A stretch of 63,014 nucleotides of DNA from Oscillospiraceae bacterium (GTDB lineage Bacteria > Bacillota > Clostridia > Oscillospirales > Oscillospiraceae), in the NCBI GenBank assembly GCA_015068155.1, contig SVLC01000003.1, positions 1 to 63,014 of the forward strand, in the 5' to 3' direction. How positions within the stretch are numbered: position 1 is the stretch's first letter; each line of letters begins with the position of its first letter. Shown here piece by piece: positions 15,224-23,649 of the stretch. The translations under genes were made by a program, and so were the position numbers. The notes below the pieces were generated by a model. It was not told where the DNA came from. It worked only from the letters and a program-made list of their open reading frames with translations, and made no database searches.

Positions 15224-15252
15224 TTGATTTTTAGAAAACGGTGTGCTATAAT
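15224..15252 (+). promoter_or_regulatory. Promoter of rplS
   Basis: TTGATT (15224-15229), 17-bp spacer, TATAAT (15247-15252). The transcript has an untranslated leader of about 95 nt before the rplS ATG, possibly an L19-type autoregulatory leader. I could not confirm a fold. Confidence 0.8.
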
Positions 15253-15354
15253 ACCTCGGTCTTAAAAAACAAGGTGAGTCCTCTGCGGTGCCGGGAACCA
15301 TATCGCCGGGTGAAACACGCGCAAGAACGCCTAACATTTAAGGAGGACAAAGAT

Positions 15355-15696
15355 ATGGATTTGGTTAAGGCTCTGTCCAGCCAGTACATGAAGGAGCAGC
15401 TGCCCGAGATGCGGGTCGGCGATACCGTTCGTGTGCATGTGCTGATCAAGGAAGGCTCCCGCGAGCGTATCCAGGTGTTCGAAGGCACCATCATCGCCCG
15501 CAAGCATGGCGGCATCGGTGAGACCATCACCGTTCGTCGTATCAGCTACGGTGTCGGCTGTGAGAAGGTTTTCCCTGTTCACTCCCCCCGTATTGCTGCT
15601 GTTGAGACCGTGCGTAAGGGTAAGGTCCGCCGCGCTAAGCTGTACTACCTGCGCGACCGCATGGGTAAGGCTGCCAAGGTCAAGGAGCAGGTGTAA
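15355..15696 (+). CDS. rplS: Large ribosomal subunit protein bL19
   Basis: 113 aa, normal for L19. It begins [11 protein letters not shown] and contains [35 protein letters not shown] and [12 protein letters not shown], all conserved L19 segments at the 30S-50S interface. SD AAGGAGG is about 8 nt before the ATG. Codon use is strongly biased, as expected for a highly expressed gene. It heads the rplS-lepB-rbgA-rnhB-yraN neighbourhood but has its own terminator, so lepB starts a new transcript. Confidence 0.97.
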   Translation: MDLVKALSSQYMKEQLPEMRVGDTVRVHVLIKEGSRERIQVFEGTIIARKHGGIGETITVRRISYGVGCEKVFPVHSPRIAAVETVRKGKVRRAKLYYLRDRMGKAAKVKEQV

Positions 15697-15711
15697 TCCG
15701 CAACTTCATAA

Positions 15712-15740
15712 AAAAAGAGGGGAGACCCTCTTTTTTTATT
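15712..15740 (+). terminator. Terminator after rplS
   Basis: Stem AAAAAGAGGG / CCCTCTTTTT, loop GAGA, long T run. Confidence 0.9.
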
Positions 15741-15784
15741 TGCTTTTTTGGAAAAAAATCCTTTTCTTTTGGGAATTTTTCGTA

Positions 15785-15790
15785 TATAAT
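15785..15790 (+). promoter_or_regulatory. -10 box upstream of lepB
   Basis: A perfect TATAAT about 48 nt before the lepB start. The -35 at the expected spacing is only T-rich and poor. Confidence 0.5.
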
Positions 15791-15837
15791 GATAGAGTAT
15801 GTTTCTATACCCATTTTGCACATGGAGGATAATGATT

Positions 15838-16548
15838 ATGAATGAAGATATGCTTCCGGAACCGGAGTTTACAGCAGAACAAACCGATCCCCAGCAGACC
15901 CAAACGCCGGCGGAGGAACCTGAAGTCGCAGCGGCTGCCCCGGCGGAACCCCGGGAAACGGCAGCACCCGCGGCAGCCAAAAAAGAGAACTGGCAAAAGC
16001 AGCTTTTCAAGGATGCCCGGGATGTTCTATACATGCTGGCGATTTTTATGCTGGTGTATATCCTGTGCTTCCGTACCGTTGTGGTGGTGGGTAATTCCAT
16101 GTATGATACCCTGGTCCCCGGCGACCGGTTGCTGTTGATCAACAATCTGCTGTATCGGCAGCCCCAGGCCGGCGATATCATCGTCGCCAGCAAGGATTCT
16201 TACCGAAACGGCGAGTGTATCATCAAACGCGTGATCGCCGTGGGGGGACAGGTAGTGGATATCGATTTTGAAAGCGGCGCGGTATATATAGACGGCGTTG
16301 CGCTGGATGAACCCTATCTGCACACCCTGACCCTGACTTCCGAAGGTCTGACCTTTCCGATGACCGTACCGGACGGATGCCTGTTTGTGATGGGTGATAA
16401 CCGTGAGGATTCTCTGGACAGCCGCAGTCCCATGATTGGCTTTATTGATGAAAGAGAGATCCTAGGCAAGGCGGTCTTCGTGCTGATCCCCGGCGTGGAC
16501 GAAGAAACCCAGGACCGGGATTTTGACAGGATAGGAGTGATCGGCTGA
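15838..16548 (+). CDS. lepB: Type I signal peptidase
   Basis: 236 aa. A proline/glutamate/alanine-rich cytoplasmic region (1-55) and one membrane helix (about 62-80) precede the peptidase. Catalytic S87 lies in GNSMYDTL, catalytic K130 in IIKRVIAVGG, and the box E motif GDNREDSLDSR is near the end. It removes signal peptides of Sec-exported proteins on the outer membrane face. The acidic N-terminal extension is longer than in Bacillus SipS. The ATG at 15838 is 9 nt from GGAGG; ATG 15832 is in frame but only 3 nt away. Its stop overlaps the rbgA start (TGATG). Confidence 0.93.
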   Translation: MNEDMLPEPEFTAEQTDPQQTQTPAEEPEVAAAAPAEPRETAAPAAAKKENWQKQLFKDARDVLYMLAIFMLVYILCFRTVVVVGNSMYDTLVPGDRLLLINNLLYRQPQAGDIIVASKDSYRNGECIIKRVIAVGGQVVDIDFESGAVYIDGVALDEPYLHTLTLTSEGLTFPMTVPDGCLFVMGDNREDSLDSRSPMIGFIDEREILGKAVFVLIPGVDEETQDRDFDRIGVIG

Positions 16549-17414
16549 TGCAGGATAACATGAATATTCAGTGGTATCCCGGTCACATGACCAAGACCCG
16601 CCGGCAAATGGAGCAGGACCTGAAACAGGTGGATGCGGTCTGCGAGATCATGGATGCCCGTATTCCCATTTCCAGCCGCAATCCGGATATCGACAATATC
16701 TGCGGCAATAAGCCCAGAATGGTGATTCTGAACCGGCTGGACCTGGCAGACCCCGATGCCACCGCCCGTTGGGCGTCCTATTTTAAGAGCAAGGGTATTG
16801 CCGCGGTAGCCACCGATTGCAAAAGCCGTAAGGGCATCAATCAGTTTACCCCCGCGGTGCGGCAGTTGCTCCATGAAAAAATCGAAAGAGATGCCGCAAA
16901 GGGTATGACCCGGGCGCTGCGGATCATGATCGTTGGCATTCCCAATGTGGGCAAGTCCACCCTGATCAACCAGATCTCCGGCCGCAAGGGCGCCAAGGCG
17001 GAAAACCGTCCCGGTGTGACCCGTGGCAAGCAGTGGGTGACCGTGGATAAGGATCTTCTGCTGATGGATACCCCCGGCATCCTGTGGCCCAAGTTTGAAG
17101 ACCCCAATGTAGGTATGATGCTGGCCTATACCGGCGCGGTGAAGGACGGCGTTATGGATCTGGAGGAGCTGGCCTGCCGGCTGATGGAACTGCTGAACCA
17201 GCGGTATCCGGCCATGCTCAAAGACCGTTACGGCATCGAATGTCAAGCCGACACCCCCGGTTGGCAACTATTGGAGGCTGCCGGTAAAAAACGGGGTTAT
17301 TTGTTGTCAAAGGGTGAGATCAACACCGAGCGAATGGCGAAGGTCTTGATCGATGAATTCAGAGGCGGCAAGCTGGGCCGTCTGACCTTGGAATTACCGG
17401 AGGAAATCAAATGA
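16548..17414 (+). CDS. rbgA: Ribosome biogenesis GTPase RbgA (YlqF)
   Basis: 288 aa circularly permuted GTPase that drives late 50S assembly. The G-motif order is permuted as expected: G4 NRLD (62-65) comes before G1 GIPNVGKST (130-138) and G3 DTPG (174-177). The opening IQWYPGHMTKTRRQM is diagnostic for YlqF/RbgA, and the C-terminal domain (about 200-288) has the usual RNA-binding helices. Start overlaps the lepB stop by one base; the end overlaps rnhB by 4 bp. Confidence 0.95.
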   Translation: MQDNMNIQWYPGHMTKTRRQMEQDLKQVDAVCEIMDARIPISSRNPDIDNICGNKPRMVILNRLDLADPDATARWASYFKSKGIAAVATDCKSRKGINQFTPAVRQLLHEKIERDAAKGMTRALRIMIVGIPNVGKSTLINQISGRKGAKAENRPGVTRGKQWVTVDKDLLLMDTPGILWPKFEDPNVGMMLAYTGAVKDGVMDLEELACRLMELLNQRYPAMLKDRYGIECQADTPGWQLLEAAGKKRGYLLSKGEINTERMAKVLIDEFRGGKLGRLTLELPEEIK

Positions 17415-18025
17415 GTCAAGTGGATCTGTGGCAGATCGAAAGATCCTATTTTGAGAAGGGCGTTCAGATCATCTGCGGTGTGGACGAAGCCGGCAGAGGG
17501 CCTTTGGCCGGGCCGGTGTGCGCCGCCGCGGTGATACTGCCGGAGGGGTTGGAGATCCCCGGCCTGAACGACAGTAAGAAACTGACGGACAAACGCCGCC
17601 GGGAGCTGGCGCCCATCATTCAGCAGCAGGCGCTGGCATATGGCATTGCCTTTGCCAGTCACGAAGAGATCGATGCGATCAATATTCTCCAGGCTACCTT
17701 TCTGGCCATGGAGCGGGCGATGGGGCAGTTGAAAATTCATCCGGAGCTGGCATTGATCGACGGCAATCGACAGAAGGATTTTGGTATAAATGTAGAAACG
17801 GTGGTCAAAGGGGACAGCCGCAGCGCCAATATCGCCGCTGCATCTGTGCTGGCAAAGGTGACCCGTGACGATTATATGGAAGCCATGGCTCTGGAATATC
17901 CCGGCTACGGCTTTGAGATCCATAAGGGCTACGGCACCAAGGCGCACTATGATGCCCTGCGGCAGCTGGGTCCCAGTCCCATCCATCGGATGACCTTTTT
18001 GAAGAAGTTTTATGGCCAGGCGTAA
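17411..18025 (+). CDS. rnhB: Ribonuclease HII
   Basis: 204 aa. GVDEAGRGPLAGPV near residue 23 carries D25 and E26, the first two metal-binding acids of RNase HII. ALIDGN and the later SVLAKVTRD segment supply the others. It removes single ribonucleotides and RNA primers from DNA. ATGA overlap with rbgA; its last 14 bp overlap yraN, so the genes are tightly coupled. Confidence 0.95.
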   Translation: MSQVDLWQIERSYFEKGVQIICGVDEAGRGPLAGPVCAAAVILPEGLEIPGLNDSKKLTDKRRRELAPIIQQQALAYGIAFASHEEIDAINILQATFLAMERAMGQLKIHPELALIDGNRQKDFGINVETVVKGDSRSANIAAASVLAKVTRDDYMEAMALEYPGYGFEIHKGYGTKAHYDALRQLGPSPIHRMTFLKKFYGQA

Positions 18026-18377
18026 TCTGGACGGCCCCTGGGGAGAAGCCCTGGCGGCGGAGTACTTACGAAAAAAGCGGTATACCCTGGTGGCTGCCGG
18101 GTATCACAGCCGCTTTGGCGAGATCGATCTGATCGTCCGCGATAAGCAATATTTGGTGTTCGTAGAGGTGAAGCTGCGGAAATCTGCCGGCTTTGCCGCT
18201 GCCAGAGAGTATGTGGACAGGCGAAAGCAGGATAAGATTCGTGTTACTGCATCCATGTATCTGGCGCAGAATCCCACCCATCTGCAGCCCCGATTTGATG
18301 TGATCGAGATCTATGCCCCCATGGGCCGCAGTACGGCTGCCCCGGAAATTACCCACCTGGAGGATGCGTTTCAATGA
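18012..18377 (+). CDS. YraN family (UPF0102) endonuclease-like protein
   Basis: 121 aa. GEALAAEYLRKKRYTLVA, then GEIDLIVRDKQYLVFVEVKLR, is the restriction-endonuclease-like core of UPF0102 (E/D...EVK motif). The family lies next to rnhB in many Firmicutes, as here. Its cellular role is not established. The start lies inside the end of rnhB and its end overlaps the following peptidase gene by 4 bp. Confidence 0.9.
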   Translation: MARRNLDGPWGEALAAEYLRKKRYTLVAAGYHSRFGEIDLIVRDKQYLVFVEVKLRKSAGFAAAREYVDRRKQDKIRVTASMYLAQNPTHLQPRFDVIEIYAPMGRSTAAPEITHLEDAFQ

Positions 18378-19336
18378 ATTTTCCCGTATTCGACCTGCAC
18401 TGCGATACTGCCCTGGCGCTGCTGAACCTGGGAAATACCGGGCGGAAGCAGCTTGCGGAGAATGACCTGCATTGGGATCTGAAGCGAGCAGCGGCTTCTG
18501 GCGGCTGCCAGTGCTTTGCCTGCTTCACAACGCCGGAAATGCGGCAATGGTATCATAAGACGCCGGAAGATATTTTTGAACTGGAGCTGGCAGGTATTCT
18601 TGGCCAGTTGGAGCAGAATGGGGATCGGATCAGCCAGGCTTTTACGCCGGAGCAGATCCTTGAAAACCGGCGGCTGGGGAAAATGTCTGCGATTTTGACC
18701 ATTGAGGGCCCGGCAGGCTTCGGCTATGACCCGGAACTGCTGGAAAATCTGCATCAGATCGGCTTTGCGGCGTCCACTTTGGGGTGGAATGAGCAGAATG
18801 TGCTTACCGGCTCCCACGCCACCGGCGGTGGCTTGACGGATCGGGGCAGGGAATATGTGAAAGAATGTCAGCGGCTTGGCATCCTGGTGGATGTGAGTCA
18901 TATATCCGACGCGGGTTTTTGGGATATTCTTTCCATGACCCAGGCTCCGGTGATCGCCACCCATTCCAACAGCCGCAGCATTTGCGGCCACAGCCGGAAT
19001 CTGACGGATGATATGTTTTTGGAGATCTGCCGGACCGGCGGTGTGGCAGGCATCAATCTTTATACGGAATTTTTGGGCGAACGGCCCGATTTGGATAAGG
19101 TTTGCGACCATATTCTGCACTGGCTGAAATTGGACGCCCAGGGCGAACATATTGCGCTGGGCGGCGATCTGGACGGCTGCGACAGCCTGCCTGCCGGTTT
19201 TGACGGGGTGCAGAGCTACCCGGCCCTTGCGCAGCGCTTGCTGCAGCGGGGCGTAGGACAGCAGATCGTTGAAAATATTTACTGGAATAACGCGATGGGA
19301 GTGTTTATGAATGCTGTACGCCACCACAAGAAGTAA
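18374..19336 (+). CDS. Membrane dipeptidase (peptidase family M19)
   Basis: 320 aa. FDLHCDTA at residues 6-13 (H9, D11) starts the zinc site. The bridging glutamate is in LTIEGP, and further ligands are in VDVSHISDAGFWD and ATHSNSR. This is the renal-dipeptidase-like M19 fold, hydrolysing dipeptides, including those with a D-residue. No signal peptide is evident, so it probably acts in the cytoplasm. It overlaps yraN by 4 bp and the next gene by 26 bp, so it is within one operon. Confidence 0.9.
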   Translation: MNFPVFDLHCDTALALLNLGNTGRKQLAENDLHWDLKRAAASGGCQCFACFTTPEMRQWYHKTPEDIFELELAGILGQLEQNGDRISQAFTPEQILENRRLGKMSAILTIEGPAGFGYDPELLENLHQIGFAASTLGWNEQNVLTGSHATGGGLTDRGREYVKECQRLGILVDVSHISDAGFWDILSMTQAPVIATHSNSRSICGHSRNLTDDMFLEICRTGGVAGINLYTEFLGERPDLDKVCDHILHWLKLDAQGEHIALGGDLDGCDSLPAGFDGVQSYPALAQRLLQRGVGQQIVENIYWNNAMGVFMNAVRHHKK

Positions 19337-20354
19337 TTCCCATGTAGAAACCACCCATAGAGCCATCCACATGGAGCGATGCAATGACGGCGGCTTTTTT
19401 GTGCCGTTTCGGATGCCGCAGTTGGAGTCTGATCAGATCAAGGCGCTGGGGAAGCGACCCTTTGGGGAGAATATGGCGAATTTGCTGAATCTGTTTTTCT
19501 CCTGCGGACTAAGCGCCTGGGATGTGGATTTTGCCATCGGCAGAAATCCGGTGCGGATCAAACTGATCCCCCACAGGATCTATGTGGCCGAGACCTGGCA
19601 TTGCGGCGACAATCGGTTTGACCGGGCGGTCAATGCCCTGTCCCAGCGGATCTGCGGCGAAGAGCAGGTCGCCCAGCCCACCAACTGGGTGAAGATCGCG
19701 GTTCACATTGCCGCTATATTTGCTGCTTACGGCCAGTTGCTGGCGGAAGGCCAGGCGGATATTTTCACACCTATGGATATTGCCGTGCCCACCGGTGACT
19801 TCACCGCGGCTATGGCTGCCCGGTATGCCCGGGCAATGGGTCTGCCCTTGGGCAATATTATCTGCGGATGTAACGCCAATGGTGGCCTGTGGGACCTGAT
19901 ACATCGGGGCGAAATGAACACCGGCGCCGTGGCCGTCAAAACCGACACGCCCCTGGCCGATGTGGCTGTGCCGGAGAATTTGGAACGGCTGGTGGACATC
20001 ACCCTTGGCAAAGAAGCGGTACGGACATATCTGGACAAATACCGCACAGGCGGCTTGTACACATTATCGGAGGAACAGCTGGAACAACTGCGGGCGGGAA
20101 TGTTTGCCTCGGTGGTCAGCGATTCCAGAGTGAAGACGGTGATCCACAGTGTCTACCGTACGGCCCGGTATATTCTGGGGCCCTATGATGCGGTGGCATA
20201 CAGCAGCCTGCTGGACTACCGGGCAACCACCGGCGAGAGCCGTCCGGCCATGCTCTTTAGTATGCGCAGCCCGGTATGCGACGGCGAGTTGGTGGCCGGC
20301 AGCATGAATATGACGGTGGACGAGGTCCTCAGAAAAGTCAGTATCGGAGAATAA
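19311..20354 (+). CDS. Threonine synthase-like protein lacking the PLP-lysine segment
   Basis: 347 aa, against roughly 460-500 for threonine synthase. The N-terminus (LYATTRSN, HRAI..CNDGGFFVPFRMP) and the later half (IDIAVPTGDFTAAMAARYARAMGLPLGNI and CNANGGLWD) match ThrC. The middle segment with ELFHGPTLAFKD, whose lysine binds PLP, is absent: YVAETWHCGDNRFDRAVN joins directly to NWVKIAVHIAA. It is therefore probably not a synthase. It may be a PLP-free paralogue with a binding or regulatory role, or a decaying gene whose frame is still intact. SD GGGAG is 8 nt before the ATG. Confidence 0.75.
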   Translation: MLYATTRSNSHVETTHRAIHMERCNDGGFFVPFRMPQLESDQIKALGKRPFGENMANLLNLFFSCGLSAWDVDFAIGRNPVRIKLIPHRIYVAETWHCGDNRFDRAVNALSQRICGEEQVAQPTNWVKIAVHIAAIFAAYGQLLAEGQADIFTPMDIAVPTGDFTAAMAARYARAMGLPLGNIICGCNANGGLWDLIHRGEMNTGAVAVKTDTPLADVAVPENLERLVDITLGKEAVRTYLDKYRTGGLYTLSEEQLEQLRAGMFASVVSDSRVKTVIHSVYRTARYILGPYDAVAYSSLLDYRATTGESRPAMLFSMRSPVCDGELVAGSMNMTVDEVLRKVSIGE

Positions 20355-20377
20355 TTCTCCTGAAAGGAGGAAATGCC

Positions 20378-21067
20378 ATGGCGCTTTACGCCATCGGTGA
20401 TCTGCACCTGTGTTTGGGCGCGCCGAAGCCCATGGACATTTTCGGCGGTGCCTGGGTAGGGTATATGGACAAACTGAAGGAAGGTTTGTCTGTGATCACG
20501 GAAGCGGATACAACGGTTCTGTGTGGCGACCTGAGCTGGGCGCTGAGCCTGGAAGAATCCAAGGCGGACTTTGCCTTTATCAACGAAATTCCGGGCCGTA
20601 AGATCATTCTCAAGGGCAACCACGACTATTGGTGGAGTACGGCGGCGAAATTTAATAAATTTTGCTCTGAAAACGGCTTTGAGAATATGCACCTGCTGAA
20701 TAATAATTGCTTCGAGTATGAAGATATGGCCATCTGCGGCACCCGTGGCTGGTTCTTTGAGGAAGAGCGCAGCGGCGAGCATGACGAAAAGGTATTCAAA
20801 CGGGAGCTGCTGCGGCTGGAGGCATCCCTGAAGGCGGCAGGGGAGAAGCGGAAAATCGTATTTTTGCACTATCCGCCCCGGTACAAGGGCTACACCTGCC
20901 AGGAGATTTTGGATCTGCTGACCAAATATGAGGTGCGGCAGTGTTACTACGGCCACCTCCACGGCCCCAGCCATAAGCTGGCTATGGAAGGCCTGTGGGA
21001 TGGGGTGGATTTCAAACTGGCCGCTGCGGATTATGTGGATTTTAAGCCGGTTACGGTTGTGAAATAG
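20378..21067 (+). CDS. Metallophosphoesterase
   Basis: 229 aa calcineurin-like phosphoesterase. The metal-site series is complete: IGDLHL (6-11), CGDLSW, GNHDYWW and GHLHGPSH. It resembles small bacterial MPE proteins annotated as phosphohydrolases; the substrate is unknown. SD GAAAGGAGG is 7 nt before ATG 20378, after a 23-bp gap from the threonine-synthase-like gene. Confidence 0.88.
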   Translation: MALYAIGDLHLCLGAPKPMDIFGGAWVGYMDKLKEGLSVITEADTTVLCGDLSWALSLEESKADFAFINEIPGRKIILKGNHDYWWSTAAKFNKFCSENGFENMHLLNNNCFEYEDMAICGTRGWFFEEERSGEHDEKVFKRELLRLEASLKAAGEKRKIVFLHYPPRYKGYTCQEILDLLTKYEVRQCYYGHLHGPSHKLAMEGLWDGVDFKLAAADYVDFKPVTVVK

Positions 21068-21088
21068 CTACTCGTGAAGGGAGAAAAC

Positions 21089-21523
21089 ATGGAGTACTCA
21101 CTGACCAATAAAGAAATATCGAATTATTTGAAAACGATTTTCTTAGACTTTGGAATTGAGTTTGGTTTTCGGTTGCATTCTGTTCAAGAATCGCGATATG
21201 CAACAGCTATTTATCTGAATCTGGATAATAATTATGCTTTGGAACTGGAGATTGATTGGCGTGAATACTATGTATTCATGTATATTGTTCACCTTAGAAA
21301 TAATCAAATACCGCCCGCTGATGTGATTTATTCTTACAGCGACGGTCAGTGGTGCAGGAAATATATTGAGGAAATCTATCGCACGAAAAGGCCTATGCTA
21401 CATAAACAAATACGTTATCAACCTGGTTTTTTATTTAGTTCGTTGGAATACTGTATCTCGATTATCCGAAACAATCCATCAGTACTAACGGATTTTTGCG
21501 CTATATCAAGTGATTGTAGATAA
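21089..21523 (+). CDS. Hypothetical protein, AT-rich
   Basis: 144 aa (MEYSLTNKEISNYLKTIF), not recognised. It is a soluble alpha/beta-looking protein rich in aromatic residues, with no catalytic motif. Its DNA is clearly more AT-rich than the flanking metallophosphoesterase and tig genes, so it may be a late arrival. ATG 21089 follows AAGGGAG with 5-nt spacing; an in-frame GTG at 21074 has no SD. Size and composition resemble small immunity or SMI1-like proteins, but I would not assign that. Confidence 0.6.
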   Translation: MEYSLTNKEISNYLKTIFLDFGIEFGFRLHSVQESRYATAIYLNLDNNYALELEIDWREYYVFMYIVHLRNNQIPPADVIYSYSDGQWCRKYIEEIYRTKRPMLHKQIRYQPGFLFSSLEYCISIIRNNPSVLTDFCAISSDCR

Positions 21524-21550
21524 TTTCTAAGGGTTTTTCGTAAAAAAGAG

Positions 21551-21579
21551 TAGACATTTGCGTTCTTTTCTGTTAGAAT
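21551..21579 (+). promoter_or_regulatory. Promoter of tig
   Basis: TAGACA (21551-21556), 17-bp spacer, TAGAAT (21574-21579). Confidence 0.75.
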
Positions 21580-21646
21580 AGGCAAGTTGCAAAATATATA
21601 CATAACAGCCGCGTAAAAGCGGACTGATTTAGGAGGATTATTCACA

Positions 21647-22933
21647 ATGAATGTCAAGAACATCGAAAAGAAGGGCAACGAGACCTTCATCACCGTTGAG
21701 ATCGACAAGGAACTGATGGAGCAGGGTGTCAACGCCGCTTACATGAAGCAGCGCAAGAACATCCAGCTGCCCGGTTTCCGTAAGGGCAAGGCTCCCCGCA
21801 AGATGATCGAGAGCATGTACGGGGCTCACGTCTTCTACGAAGACGGCCTGGAAGAGATCTTCCCCAAGGTTTACGAGGAAGCCGTTGTAAATCAGGGCAT
21901 CAAGGCCATCGGCCGTCCCAACCTGACCGATCTGCAGATCAGCGAGGATCACATCGTCACCATCACCATCTCCACCGAGGTTTATCCCGAGGTTACTCTG
22001 GGCCAGTACAAGGGCGTGGAGGCCCCCAAGGCTGACACCGCTATCTCCGATGAGCAGGTCCAGGCTGAGTTGGATCAGATGGCGCAGAATGTCGCTTCCA
22101 CCGAGACCGTTGAGCGCGCCGCCGAGATGGGCGACACCGCCAACATCGACTTCGAGGGCTTTGACAATGGCGTGGCTTTCAACGGCGGCAAGGGCGAGGC
22201 TTTCGATCTGAAGCTGGGCTCCGGCCAGTTCGTTCCCGGCTTTGAGGAGCAGATCGTTGGCATGACCGCCGGCGAGGAGAAGGACATCGACATCACCTTC
22301 CCCGAGAACTACACCGCTGAGCTGGCCGGCAAGGCTGTTGTGTTCCATGTGAAGCTGAACAAGGTCACCACCACCATCCTGCCCACTCAGGACGATGAGT
22401 TCGCCAAGGATGTTTCTGAGTTCGACACCCTGGACGAGCTGAAGGCTGACATCCGCGCCAAGGCCGAGGACAATGCCAAGAAGCAGTCCGAGTCCGCTTT
22501 CGAGCAGGCTTGCGTTGAGAAGGCTGCCGAGAACACCACTGTTGAGATGCCCAAGGCGCTCATTGAGGCCGAGCTGGACAACCAGATGGAGCGCTTTGCC
22601 TACCAGCTGCAGATGAGCGGTTACTCCGTTGAGCAGTATGCCAAGATGATGGGCGGCGATATGACCACCATGCGCAATGCCTTCCGTCCCGCTGCTGAGA
22701 AGCAGGCCAAGATCAACCTGACCCTGAATGCCATCGTGGAGGCCGAGGGCCTGACCGTGGCTGAGGACGAAGTTGCTGCTGAGTATGAGAACCTGGCCAA
22801 GCAGTACGAGCTGGATGTTGAGAAGATCAAGTCCATGGTTCCCGCTGCTGAGGTGGAGGAGAATCTGAAGACCCGCAAGGCTGTGAAGCTCATTGTTGAC
22901 AACGCTGTTGCCGTTGCCCCCAAGGCTGAGTAA
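21647..22933 (+). CDS. tig: Trigger factor
   Basis: 428 aa ribosome-associated chaperone and peptidyl-prolyl isomerase. The N-terminal ribosome-binding domain has the signature LPGFRKGKAPRKMIE (about 41-55, with the FRKGKAP loop that docks on L23). The FKBP-type PPIase domain covers about 155-240 (GDTANIDFEGF, FVPGFEEQIVGM). The C-terminal helical arms cover about 250-428. SD AGGAGG. It leads the tig-clpP-clpX-lon-ysxC block. Strongly biased codon use suggests high expression. Confidence 0.97.
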   Translation: MNVKNIEKKGNETFITVEIDKELMEQGVNAAYMKQRKNIQLPGFRKGKAPRKMIESMYGAHVFYEDGLEEIFPKVYEEAVVNQGIKAIGRPNLTDLQISEDHIVTITISTEVYPEVTLGQYKGVEAPKADTAISDEQVQAELDQMAQNVASTETVERAAEMGDTANIDFEGFDNGVAFNGGKGEAFDLKLGSGQFVPGFEEQIVGMTAGEEKDIDITFPENYTAELAGKAVVFHVKLNKVTTTILPTQDDEFAKDVSEFDTLDELKADIRAKAEDNAKKQSESAFEQACVEKAAENTTVEMPKALIEAELDNQMERFAYQLQMSGYSVEQYAKMMGGDMTTMRNAFRPAAEKQAKINLTLNAIVEAEGLTVAEDEVAAEYENLAKQYELDVEKIKSMVPAAEVEENLKTRKAVKLIVDNAVAVAPKAE

Positions 22934-22951
22934 TTTGTATTTATACGTAGG

Positions 22952-22977
22952 GGACGGGTTATCTGTCCCCTATATTT
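22952..22977 (+). terminator. Hairpin between tig and clpP
   Basis: AGGGGAC / GTCCCCT with loop GGGTTATCT and a weak TATATTTA tail. It may be a partial terminator or processing site. Confidence 0.5.
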
Positions 22978-23044
22978 ACAATTATGGAATAACTTTTCCA
23001 TAATATGGTTAGAATGTTTTGAAACCCTGAAAGGAGACATCACC

Positions 23045-23626
23045 ATGCCTTTGATTCCCTATGTAGTCGAGCAGACCAGCCGTGGCGAAAGAAGCTACGA
23101 TATTTTCTCCCGTCTGCTGAATGACCGTATTATTTTCCTGTCCGAAGAGGTCAACGATGCCACCGCATCCCTGGTGGTTGCCCAGCTGCTGTATCTGGAG
23201 GCGCAGGACCCCGATAAGGACATCCAGTTCTACATCAACAGCCCCGGCGGCTCCGTTACTGCCGGTATGGCCATTTATGATACCATGCGCTATATCAAGT
23301 GCGATGTAGCCACCATTTGCGTGGGCATGGCTGCTTCCATGGGCGCGTTCCTGCTTTCTGCAGGCACCAAGGGCAAGCGGATGGCGCTGCCCAATGCGGA
23401 AATCATGATCCATCAGCCCAGCGCCGGAACCCAGGGTCAGATCACCGATATGGCCATCCATATGAAGCGTCTGCAGACCATCAAGGAGCGGATGAACCGC
23501 ATCCTTGCGGATAACACCGGCAAGTCTGTGGAAGAAGTTACCGCTGCCTGCGAGCGCGATAATTTTATGACCGCCCAGGAGGCAATGCAGTTCGGTATTA
23601 TCGACCGTGTCCTGGAGCATCACTAA
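23045..23626 (+). CDS. clpP: ATP-dependent Clp protease proteolytic subunit
   Basis: 193 aa. The complete Ser-His-Asp triad is S98 (GMAASMGAF), H123 (MIHQP) and D172 (RDNFM). The N-terminus [23 protein letters not shown] region is the conserved propeptide/axial-loop region that docks ClpX. It degrades unfolded and tagged proteins in the cytoplasm as a tetradecamer. SD AAGGAG. It is followed 23 bp later by clpX. Confidence 0.98.
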   Translation: MPLIPYVVEQTSRGERSYDIFSRLLNDRIIFLSEEVNDATASLVVAQLLYLEAQDPDKDIQFYINSPGGSVTAGMAIYDTMRYIKCDVATICVGMAASMGAFLLSAGTKGKRMALPNAEIMIHQPSAGTQGQITDMAIHMKRLQTIKERMNRILADNTGKSVEEVTAACERDNFMTAQEAMQFGIIDRVLEHH

Positions 23627-23649
23627 TCTCCGAAAGGTGGTACTTTACC

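Noticed and set aside
16314..17267. 317-codon open frame antisense to lepB and rbgA
   Set aside because: Shadow frame opposite two well-supported genes.
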